Origin: an uncultured Thermoproteales archaeon
GTDB taxonomy: Archaea > Thermoproteota > Thermoprotei > Thermoproteales > Thermoproteaceae
Length of the DNA stretch: 64,000 nt
Assembly: GCA_938027595.1 (NCBI GenBank)
Contig: CALJAK010000001.1
Location: forward strand, 101,899 to 165,898
Direction: 5' to 3'
The translations under genes and the position numbers were made by a program. Below are positions 57,303 through 64,000 of the stretch, piece by piece; position 1 is the first letter of the stretch; each line of letters opens with the position of its first letter. The notes beneath the pieces are model-generated. The model had not been told where the DNA came from. It worked only from the letters and a program-made list of their open reading frames with translations, and made no database searches.

Positions 57303-59945
57303 GTGTTATCTGCCAAAGTGCTGTCCAGCTACATCCGGAGGCAGTGTCCACTGTGTAAGTCTCACTTCTGGACTTTGAGAGAAGACCAGACTTACTGCGG
57401 CGACCAACCCTGCGTCCCCTACGGCTTTATCCACAACCCGCCGGTCAAGATCTCCATCTCGCTGAGAGAGTTGAGAGAGCGATTCCTCACTTTCTTCGAG
57501 CGGCGGGGACACGTCAGAGTGAAGAGATATCCAGTGGTGGCTAGGTGGCGTGACGATGTGTATCTCGTGGGAGCGTCTATCTACGATTTTCAACCGTGGG
57601 TCACCAGCGGCGCGGTACCGCCGCCGGCAAATCCGCTAGTGATATCTCAACCCTCTATTAGACTCACAGACGTAGACAAAGTGGGGAGGAGCGGCCGCCA
57701 CCTCACTGGTTTTGAGATGATGGCTCACCACGCGTTTAATTATCCAGATAGACACATCTATTGGATTGACGAAACTACGGAATACGCCTACCGCTTCTTC
57801 CTAGAGTTGGGCATACCTAGCCACGAGATGACTTTTAAAGAGTCAGTGTGGGAGGGGGGCGGCAACGCCGGCGAGTGTTTCGAAGTGTTGATCAGGGGAC
57901 TTGAAGTAGCTACCTTAGTTTTCATGCATTACGAAGTTCGAGAAGGCAAGTACGTAGAGCTCCCCCTGAAGATAGTGGACACTGGCTACGGACTTGAGCG
58001 CATATTCTGGCTCTTGCGGGGCACTCCCACTATATACGACGCGGTGTTTGGTCCGTATTTAGAGAAGGTGCGAGAGAAATTGGGCATCCCACCGCCGCCT
58101 AGCGACGTCATGGCCAAAGCTTCGATATACTTCGGTCAAATGGACCCAGAAGTGGTGGGGTTGGAGAAGGCGTACGACATAATTTCGGAGAGAGTTGGGA
58201 TAGACGGGGCGACGTTTAGAGAAATGGTGAGGCCTCAAGAGGCTTTGTACGTGCTGGCGGACCACAGTAGGACGGTTTCTTGGATGATTGCAGATGGCGT
58301 AATTCCGTCGAACACCGGCGCTGGGTACTTGGCGCGTCTCTTGATTAGGAGGATTTTGAAGAACTTGCGGCTCGCGGGAGTGGAGACGTCTCTGGCGGAG
58401 CTTTTCGCGCTACACTTAAACTACCTTAGAGAGGATTATCCAGAAGTTTGGGAAGCGCGAGACTTAATCCTAGAGTTGGTAGAGTTGGAAGAGAGGAAGT
58501 ACGGCGAGGTGTTGCGCTCTGCTCCCGGCGTTGTGAAGAGAGTAGTGGGGAAAAGAGGTGAGTTGACGAGAGAGGATTTGGTAGCGTTGTATGACAGTTA
58601 CGGCATACCTCCCGAAGTCGCGGCGGAGATCGCCAGGAATATGAAAGTTGAGGTGGAGATACCAGACGATTTCTACTCGCTGCTGGCGGCTAGACATTCA
58701 AAGAGAGAGAAGCCAGCTGAGGCGCCCCCCCTGGAGATGTCTAGGTTGACTCACTTGCCCAAGACTAGGGAGTTGTTTTACGAAGATGCATACTTGAGAG
58801 AATTCAAGGCGAAGGTGATCAAAACTTTCGGCGATTACGTTGTGTTAGACCAGACGGCGTTTTATCCAGAGGGCGGCGGTCAGCCGGCTGACCACGGCGT
58901 GTTGAAGTACGAGGGGGGCGTCTCTAGAGTGTTAGACGTCCAGAGAGTTGGACACGTAATTATCCACAAGGTTGACAAAACGCCGCCGGAGGGCGTTGAG
59001 GTAGTGGGGGAGATCGACTGGGGTAGGAGATATGCTTTGATGAAGATGCACACTGGCACACACGTCTTGATTCAGAGCATTAGGCGGATTCTCGGACCTC
59101 ACGTCTGGCAGGCGGGGGCGCAGAAAGATCTACCCTACAGTAGGATAGACGTCACGCACTACAAATCGCCCACTCCGGAGGAAGTGGCAGAGATAGAGAA
59201 ATTAGCTAACGAGGTTGTGCAGAGAAATCTGCCCGTATACGTCAAAATCTTGCCGCGGAACGAAGCTGAGGCTAAATACGGCTTTGTCCTCTACCAAGGC
59301 GGCGTGGTTCCGGCGAGGGAAGTCAGAGTGTTGCAGATTGGGCCAGACTCCGACATATACGACGTGCAAGCATGCGGCGGTACGCATTTGAGAAACACTG
59401 GCGAAATTGGGTTGATAAAGGTGCAGAAGGTAGAGCGGATTGCAGACGGCGTGGTGAGATTTGTGTTCACCACTGGCACACACGCCTTGAATTACGTCCA
59501 GAGTTTGGAGCGCACCATCGCCGAGGCCGCTGCGGCGGCTGGAGGAAGTAGAGAGAACTTAGTGGAGTCAGTGAAGCGCTTGGCGGAGCGGGTTGAAGAG
59601 AGCGAGAGGAGAGCTAGGAAATACGCCGAGCTCTACGCCCAACTGCTGGCCGACAGACTGGAAGTGGAGGAGGTGGGTCGGCACGCTTTGGCTTTTCTAG
59701 AACTCGACGACGAGGAGTTGGCCAAGAGAGTAGCTTCGGTAGCCACTGGGAGAGACAAGAGACTCGTGTTGGTGGTCAAGAGCGGGGGGAGAGTCTCCAT
59801 CTACACAGGTGGGTTAGACGTGAAGCCTATTGTAGAGGCTTTGAGAGCTGGGGGTTTCAGAGGCGGCGGCTCTGGCACTTTCGCGCAGGGGGTTTACGAC
59901 GATTGGGAAAAATTGAAAAACACTCTGAGGCGCATTTTGTCATGA
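57303..59945 (+). CDS. alaS: Alanyl-tRNA synthetase, archaeal type
   Basis: Charges tRNA-Ala (880 aa). The archaeal N-terminal zinc region ([12 protein letters not shown] ... YCGDQPC) is present, then the class II core ([29 protein letters not shown]). The editing domain shows HTGTHVLIQ and [13 protein letters not shown], followed by the dimerising C-terminal domain. The GTG 57303 start is preceded by TTTAAATAT at 57277-57285. A C7 tract is at 58725-58731. Its TGA overlaps the ATG of nac, so the two are coupled. Confidence 0.96.
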   Translation: MLSAKVLSSYIRRQCPLCKSHFWTLREDQTYCGDQPCVPYGFIHNPPVKISISLRELRERFLTFFERRGHVRVKRYPVVARWRDDVYLVGASIYDFQPWVTSGAVPPPANPLVISQPSIRLTDVDKVGRSGRHLTGFEMMAHHAFNYPDRHIYWIDETTEYAYRFFLELGIPSHEMTFKESVWEGGGNAGECFEVLIRGLEVATLVFMHYEVREGKYVELPLKIVDTGYGLERIFWLLRGTPTIYDAVFGPYLEKVREKLGIPPPPSDVMAKASIYFGQMDPEVVGLEKAYDIISERVGIDGATFREMVRPQEALYVLADHSRTVSWMIADGVIPSNTGAGYLARLLIRRILKNLRLAGVETSLAELFALHLNYLREDYPEVWEARDLILELVELEERKYGEVLRSAPGVVKRVVGKRGELTREDLVALYDSYGIPPEVAAEIARNMKVEVEIPDDFYSLLAARHSKREKPAEAPPLEMSRLTHLPKTRELFYEDAYLREFKAKVIKTFGDYVVLDQTAFYPEGGGQPADHGVLKYEGGVSRVLDVQRVGHVIIHKVDKTPPEGVEVVGEIDWGRRYALMKMHTGTHVLIQSIRRILGPHVWQAGAQKDLPYSRIDVTHYKSPTPEEVAEIEKLANEVVQRNLPVYVKILPRNEAEAKYGFVLYQGGVVPAREVRVLQIGPDSDIYDVQACGGTHLRNTGEIGLIKVQKVERIADGVVRFVFTTGTHALNYVQSLERTIAEAAAAAGGSRENLVESVKRLAERVEESERRARKYAELYAQLLADRLEVEEVGRHALAFLELDDEELAKRVASVATGRDKRLVLVVKSGGRVSIYTGGLDVKPIVEALRAGGFRGGGSGTFAQGVYDDWEKLKNTLRRILS

Positions 59946-60310
59946 TCCCCACAAACCCCAGAGATTTGGAGAAAATCTTGAAGCGTATGGGTGTGAAAGT
60001 GGAGGAGGTGGACGTGGCGTACGTAGAGTTCAAGTTGAAAACTGGCGAGGTGCTCCGCATCAACAACCCCACGGTGGCTTTGATGAAAATGCCCAACAAG
60101 ACTCTCCTCTACCAAGTCCAAACCTCCGAAGCGAGTGTGCAGAAAATAACGCCGGAGCGCCGACCGGCTGAGTACCAACCCAGCGAGGAAGACATCGCGG
60201 TGGTGGTGGAGCAGACGGGCGCCAGTAGAGAAGAAGCCGCCGAGGCTCTCCGCGAGACGGGGGGCGATTTGGTTCAAGCTGTTGTGAAATTGTTGGCTAG
60301 GAAAAAGTAA
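59942..60310 (+). CDS. nac: Nascent polypeptide-associated complex protein
   Basis: Homodimeric archaeal NAC (122 aa) that binds emerging chains at the ribosome. NAC domain: [20 protein letters not shown] with [18 protein letters not shown]; a UBA domain follows ([20 protein letters not shown]). The frame opens at 59903 but the ATG at 59942 overlapping the alaS stop gives the expected length. rpl10e follows 29 bp later with its own TTTATA box. Confidence 0.93.
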   Translation: MIPTNPRDLEKILKRMGVKVEEVDVAYVEFKLKTGEVLRINNPTVALMKMPNKTLLYQVQTSEASVQKITPERRPAEYQPSEEDIAVVVEQTGASREEAAEALRETGGDLVQAVVKLLARKK

Positions 60311-60339
60311 AGTTTATATCTCAAGGTATTTAAGTAGCT

Positions 60340-60876
60340 ATGCCAGTTAGGCCAGCTCGCTGCTATAGGAGAATTAAAGGTCCGTCTTACACCAGAGAGG
60401 AGTACATACATGGCGCCCCCATGATTCAGATCCCCAAGTTCGAGATGGGGGTCACGAGCTCAAGTGGGCGGGTTGGTTTCGCCGCTTCAGCCAAGTTAGT
60501 GGCGGAGGAGCGTGGGCAGATCAGGATGCAGTCGCTGGAGGCCGCGCGGCAGATGGCGTATAAATACCTCAGTAAATACGTGGGTGACTCTAATTATTAC
60601 TTCAAACTAGTTGTAGTACCACACCACGTGCTTCGGGAGAATAGAATGTTGGCGATGGCTGGCGCGGACCGTCTCCAAGAGGGTATGAGGCTGGCTTTCG
60701 GCTCGCCCGCGGGGAGAGCGGCTAGAGTTAGAGAGGGTCAAGCCATATTCTACGTGGAGTTCAAGCCAGAGCATGTGGCTGAAGTGAGAGAAGCGCTGAG
60801 GCGCGCTGCTTCTAAACTACCACTACCGACGAGGATAGTTATAGAGAGCAATGGAGACAAGACTCCACAGAGATAG
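60340..60876 (+). CDS. rpl10e: Ribosomal protein L10e
   Basis: Large-subunit protein uL16 (178 aa). Features are MPVRPARCYRRIKGPSYTRE, the 3-residue-rich loop VGFAASAKLVAEERGQIRM, VVPHHVLRENRMLAMAGADR and FYVEFKPEHVAEVREALRRA. The ATG is preceded by A+T-rich TTTATATC. A DUF2192-type gene starts inside its 3' end (26-bp overlap), so the two are probably cotranscribed. Confidence 0.95.
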   Translation: MPVRPARCYRRIKGPSYTREEYIHGAPMIQIPKFEMGVTSSSGRVGFAASAKLVAEERGQIRMQSLEAARQMAYKYLSKYVGDSNYYFKLVVVPHHVLRENRMLAMAGADRLQEGMRLAFGSPAGRAARVREGQAIFYVEFKPEHVAEVREALRRAASKLPLPTRIVIESNGDKTPQR

Positions 60877-61585
60877 GACTGAGGCTGCGTTACGCGTCTT
60901 GGAGCAAATCCTCTCCGGCGCGATATCCTCTCGCTCTACTTTAGTGGCTGAGTTGCAGAAGACTTACGGCGAGATGGGGCTGGAGCCCCTCAGGGGGTTC
61001 TCCAGAGAGGGCATATACGACAAGGAAATCGCCACGGTGTACGTGGTGGGTGTTTATGGCGCTGGTGTTTTAACGCCGGGCGAGTTCGACAATATATTTT
61101 ACATTGAGAACACGGCGGATGAGATTTTGAGAGTAATTAGAGAAATCGTCGAGGTGTTGAGCCCCCACTGGAGAGACGTGTTGAGAAACAAGACGGAGGA
61201 GGTGAAGGGCAAATCTACCGAGGATAAAATATTCAGAGTGATGCGGGTTGCGTTCACGGGGGCGGTGTTGAATTACTTCCCCGAGTTGTTTCTAGTCAAA
61301 GTAATCAAGACTTACGATAGTCTCTACCCAGAGTTCTCAGAGAAGTTTATAAACTACGCCGCTTTCTACAGCGCATATAAAATTGCTGAAGATATAGCTC
61401 TGGGGAGGGTGAGGACGGCCGAAGATTTGAAGATACGTAAGTACACATACTGCCTCAACATGGGTTTCCAAAAGTGCAAGCCTTCGGACAAATTAATTGC
61501 CGAAGTCGCCGCATCTATATATAAGGTGAACAAATCCCTCTTGGCTAGGTTATTCAGCCGTGGGGCTATCCCCAAATTGAGTTGA
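60851..61585 (+). CDS. DUF2192-type protein
   Basis: A 244-aa protein of the crenarchaeal DUF2192 kind, as far as I can tell from memory of the family. It has an N-terminal helical region (RDRTEAALRVLEQILSG), a middle with VVGVYGAGVLTPGEFDNIF, and helices with the pair CLNMGFQKCKP near the end. Its function is unknown. ATG 60851 overlaps rpl10e, tying it to translation genes. It overlaps the hydrolase gene tail to tail by 20 bp. Confidence 0.6.
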   Translation: METRLHRDRTEAALRVLEQILSGAISSRSTLVAELQKTYGEMGLEPLRGFSREGIYDKEIATVYVVGVYGAGVLTPGEFDNIFYIENTADEILRVIREIVEVLSPHWRDVLRNKTEEVKGKSTEDKIFRVMRVAFTGAVLNYFPELFLVKVIKTYDSLYPEFSEKFINYAAFYSAYKIAEDIALGRVRTAEDLKIRKYTYCLNMGFQKCKPSDKLIAEVAASIYKVNKSLLARLFSRGAIPKLS

Positions 61586-62150
61586 CGAAGTTAGAAATTG
61601 CTTTGGAGATTTTTTCCAAGTGCTCCACGCCAGGCGTGTGTCCCATGCCATCTATCTCCACAATTTCCACTGTAAAATTTAATTTGTCTGAGAGACTTGT
61701 CAAGACGTCTACGTGCGTCCTCGGCACTAAATCGTCTCTAGACCCCCTTATGTAGAGCACTGGGGGCATTTTGCCATCTATGTACCTAGATGGCGACGTT
61801 TGCTCCAGTTTGTTCCCCAGTGCCAACAATTCGTTGGCGATACGTCGATATTGGGGTTTGTCTGACTGCAGTAAGTACTGCAGCTGTAGTCTCCTATCCA
61901 CTGGCGCTGCTATTGCGATAACGCAACCGACGGCGCCTGGGTTTCTGGCGGCTAGCAGCAGAGCCACCGTGCCCCCCATGCTGTGTCCAGCGGCCACCGC
62001 CACTGGTAGTTCTCTAACGCCAGCTTCATATCCGTCTTCTACGTCTCTAATGTGTGGAGTCACCACGTCGAATTTTCTCAACATGTCTACGAGCCACTGG
62101 ATGTTTGTGGGGGAGCTTTTGTATCCGTGAAAAACCAGCGCTTTCGGCAT
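61566..62150 (-). CDS. Alpha/beta hydrolase
   Basis: A 194-aa single-domain hydrolase. The nucleophile elbow is GHSMGG, the acid lies in GSRDDLVP, and the histidine in GMGHTPGVEH. It opens with ALVFHGYKSSPTNIQW. No lid domain is seen, so it is a small esterase/peptidase-like enzyme of unknown substrate. A TTATAAA-like box about 25 nt before ATG 62150 suggests it is a single gene, overlapping the DUF2192-type gene by 20 bp. Confidence 0.85.
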   Translation of the reverse strand: MPKALVFHGYKSSPTNIQWLVDMLRKFDVVTPHIRDVEDGYEAGVRELPVAVAAGHSMGGTVALLLAARNPGAVGCVIAIAAPVDRRLQLQYLLQSDKPQYRRIANELLALGNKLEQTSPSRYIDGKMPPVLYIRGSRDDLVPRTHVDVLTSLSDKLNFTVEIVEIDGMGHTPGVEHLEKISKAISNFVNSIWG

Positions 62151-62214
62151 AGTTCAAAATAGCGACTTGGTTATAAACATTGCTAAATTTTTTATTTCCT
62201 AAGATGTGACACAT

Positions 62215-63027
62215 ATGCATCTCGAGGTTAAAGTGAGCGGGCTCCCTAGAGACAAGAGAAACATGCTCGTGATGGCGTGTCCAGAACCCTCACTCGCCGG
62301 GGTGGTGGCAGTGGAGTACTTAATTGACGCCCTGGCTATGGAGGAGATCGGCGCGATTAGAATTACTGAAATGCCGCCCGTGGTGGCTGTGGTAAACGGC
62401 GCTGCCAAATTGCCGCACAGAATTTTCTACTCCCGCCAAGCTGGGATAGTGGCGATTAGACAACACGTCCCCATACCTCCCCAACTGTACGCCGAGTTTA
62501 TCAACAGAGTTTTGAGCTGGGCTGAGGAAAACAGAGTCAAATTGGTAGTCTGCCTATCGGCCATGCCAGCCGTGGGGGAGACAGACGCAGTGTACTTCGC
62601 CACAGAGGAGGAGTTAGTAGAGAAGTTCAAGCAGTACGGCTTCGAGCCCATTAAAGAAGCCACAGTGAGCGGATTGGAGGGGGCATATCTAGACGCAGTT
62701 TTGGGACGCAACATCGATGGGGCTCTCCTCATCGCAGAGTCTAGACTATTAACCGCCATAAAGAGGTTAGTAGACAGCGGCAAGGTGGCTAGCCACAGAG
62801 ACGTCTTGGTGATCTTGAGCGACTTGGTTGGCCGGGTGGGGCCCGACGCAGTAGCCGCTTTGAGGTTAGTCAACGCAGTGGCGAAACTGGCGGAGGTTCA
62901 GATAGACACCACGAAGCTACAAGAACACGCCTCCAAATACGCTTTTCTAGTGGAGAAAAACGTAGAAGCTATGTTTAAGCCTGTAGAAACTGTGGCGCAA
63001 CGTCGGGAAATCCCCACAGTTTTCTAA
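62215..63027 (+). CDS. PAC2-family protein (proteasome-assembly-chaperone-like)
   Basis: A 270-aa PAC2-type protein: GLPRDKRNMLVMACPEPSLA at the start, RITEMPPVVAVVNGAAKL, the GLEGAYLDAVL segment and a helical C-terminal tail (residues about 220-265). Archaeal PAC2 proteins are thought to act in proteasome 20S core assembly or as ATP-grasp-like partners. GTG 62206 is possible, but ATG 62215 fits a leaderless start from the A+T-rich box at 62186-62197. The next gene is rpl5, 30 bp downstream. Confidence 0.8.
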   Translation: MHLEVKVSGLPRDKRNMLVMACPEPSLAGVVAVEYLIDALAMEEIGAIRITEMPPVVAVVNGAAKLPHRIFYSRQAGIVAIRQHVPIPPQLYAEFINRVLSWAEENRVKLVVCLSAMPAVGETDAVYFATEEELVEKFKQYGFEPIKEATVSGLEGAYLDAVLGRNIDGALLIAESRLLTAIKRLVDSGKVASHRDVLVILSDLVGRVGPDAVAALRLVNAVAKLAEVQIDTTKLQEHASKYAFLVEKNVEAMFKPVETVAQRREIPTVF

Positions 63028-63057
63028 AAATTTATTAACAAGTAGACCACTGCAGCT

Positions 63058-63597
63058 ATGCCGAGTTGGAGAGAGTTAGTGTTAGTAAAGGGACACCCAA
63101 TGCAGAAGATATACATTGAGAAAGTGGCGGTGAACATAGGCGTTGGCACCAGCGGCGAGAAGTTGGAGAAAGCTTACGCTCTTTTGAAAGAACTAACCGG
63201 CGCGGAGCCCTCTCAGCGTAAGGCGAGACGTACGATAAAAGACTTCGGTATCAAGAGGGGGGAGCCCATAGGAGTGTCAGTAACGCTGAGGAGAGATTTG
63301 GCTGTTGCTTTCCTACAGAAAGCTCTGCAAGCGGTGGGGGGCAGGTTGAAAAAGACGAGTTTCGACGAGAGGGGAAACGTTTGTTTTGGCATAAAGGAGC
63401 ACATAACTATCCCCGGAGTTAAATACGACCCAGCCGTGGGCATTTGGGGCATGGACGTCTGCGTCCGCCTGGCTAAACCCGGTTTGAGAGTGCAATTGAG
63501 GAGGCGGAGGAGGAGTAAAGTGGGCAGAAGACAGTGGGTGACTAGAGAAGAAGCTATAGAGTTTTTCCAGAAAGTGTTGGGAGTGCAGATTGATTAA
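63058..63597 (+). CDS. rpl5: Ribosomal protein L5
   Basis: Large-subunit protein uL5 (179 aa), binding 5S rRNA. Features are VAVNIGVGTSGEKLEKAYALL, SQRKARRTIKDFGIKRGEPIG, VSVTLR and GIKEHITIPGVKYDP. In most archaea L5 lies in the spc-like cluster, but here there is no other ribosomal protein of that cluster adjacent. Its TAA overlaps the ATG of the phosphodiesterase as TAATG, so these are coupled. Confidence 0.95.
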   Translation: MPSWRELVLVKGHPMQKIYIEKVAVNIGVGTSGEKLEKAYALLKELTGAEPSQRKARRTIKDFGIKRGEPIGVSVTLRRDLAVAFLQKALQAVGGRLKKTSFDERGNVCFGIKEHITIPGVKYDPAVGIWGMDVCVRLAKPGLRVQLRRRRRSKVGRRQWVTREEAIEFFQKVLGVQID

Positions 63598-64000
63598 TGT
63601 CAATTGCGGTAGTTTCAGACAGTCACGACAATGTGCGAGCCATAGAGAGAGTTGGGGGAGAGATAAAGAAGAGAGACGTATCTCTGGTCATACACGCGGG
63701 CGATTGGGTCAGCCCATTCGCAGCGCGGGTTTTCAGAGAAGCGTCCGGCGATGTGAAAATCGTGGGGGTTTGGGGAAATAACGAAGGCGAGAGAGTGTAT
63801 TTCCTCCAAGCTGCTCAAAAAGCCGGCGTTGAAATCCTCGGCGACGCGGCGGAGTTAGAAGTGGCGGGGAGGAAAATAGCTGTTTACCACGGCACGTCGC
63901 CGGTGCTTTTAAATGCGTTAATTAAATCGAGACAATACGACGTTGTGATTTATGGCCATACGCATAGAGCCGTAGTGGAGAAAATTGGAGAAACTCTAGT
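63597..64000 (+). CDS. YfcE/MJ0936-type metallophosphodiesterase (partial)
   Basis: The frame starts at ATG 63597 (overlapping the rpl5 stop) and runs off the window end after about 134 codons. MSIAVVSDSHDN, VIHAGDW, GVWGNNEG, AVYHGTSP and VIYGHTHRAV provide the metal ligands (DxH, GD, GN, H, GHxH) of the calcineurin-like family. Related archaeal enzymes act as phosphodiesterases with unclear natural substrates. The C-terminal end is missing. Confidence 0.9.
   Translation, partial: MSIAVVSDSHDNVRAIERVGGEIKKRDVSLVIHAGDWVSPFAARVFREASGDVKIVGVWGNNEGERVYFLQAAQKAGVEILGDAAELEVAGRKIAVYHGTSPVLLNALIKSRQYDVVIYGHTHRAVVEKIGETL

Overview
The window reads as a chromosomal segment of a hyperthermophilic crenarchaeon of the Thermoproteales, most likely Pyrobaculum (P. 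aerophilum-like). The evidence is: archaeal information genes throughout (L15e, S3Ae, S15, L10e, L5, Rpo7, Spt4, NAC, Pno1, Rio1, Pcc1, NucS), a class II LysRS, flavin-dependent ThyX, very reduced RNase P proteins, a tRNA-Asn with a tiny intron, C/D box sRNAs tucked against gene ends, and a strict promoter pattern in which a TATA-like box lies about 25 nt upstream of the first codon. Most operon-leading mRNAs are therefore leaderless, often with GTG starts, and I used this spacing to choose starts. Species assignment is inference. I see no rRNA, IS element, CRISPR array or prophage.

Layout. 1-7.9 kb: LysRS, a membrane glycosyltransferase, thyX with a coupled unknown gene, RNase P proteins divergent from rpl15e, tRNA-Val, and the mismatch endonuclease NucS. 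8-10.2 kb: divergent sufC and sufB. 10.2-11.7 kb: a cysteine-rich protein coupled to an ATP-grasp ligase. 11.7-20.2 kb: amino-acid metabolism (argF, homocitrate synthase with a RAM domain, leuD, leuA with an apparent frameshift, leuB, glutamate dehydrogenase), with a PAPS-reductase-like ferredoxin protein and archaemetzincin between them. 20.2-27.1 kb: an AsnRS-like asparagine synthetase and molybdenum/tungsten cofactor genes (mobA, two moeA). 27.2-34.2 kb: Lrp/RAM regulators and translation genes (S3Ae, Pno1, Rio1, S15, Pcc1) with a Cdc45/RecJ-like protein.

34.2-37.6 kb is a tightly overlapping operon: lysine methyltransferase, deoxyhypusine synthase, a GlcNAc-1-phosphate transferase for N-glycosylation, a two-TM protein, a 48-residue protein and a Ras-like GTPase. 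38.2-42.9 kb holds tRNA-Asn, a DUF123 protein, an exported Lon-like protease and a two-gene operon ending in a serine recombinase. 43-47 kb: PRTase, pyrG, an orphan nuoA, a DMT transporter and surE. 47.1-49.9 kb: a compact operon with an XPD-like Fe-S helicase, a HerA-like ATPase and two small proteins. 50-54 kb: an M48 protease, small proteins and a sugar nucleotidyltransferase. 54-64 kb: HIT, ATPase, PIN, rpo7 and spt4, then alaS, nac, rpl10e, a PAC2 protein, rpl5 and a phosphodiesterase cut by the window end.

Two organisational themes recur. Almost every convergent pair overlaps tail to tail by 4-34 bp, and several divergent pairs share one near-palindromic TATA box. The best candidates for undescribed biology are the helicase/HerA operon, the recombinase operon with its operator-like palindrome, a family of three micro-proteins (one previously hidden at 28.2 kb), the GTPase operon with a hidden 48-residue gene, and the Cys-rich/ATP-grasp pair.
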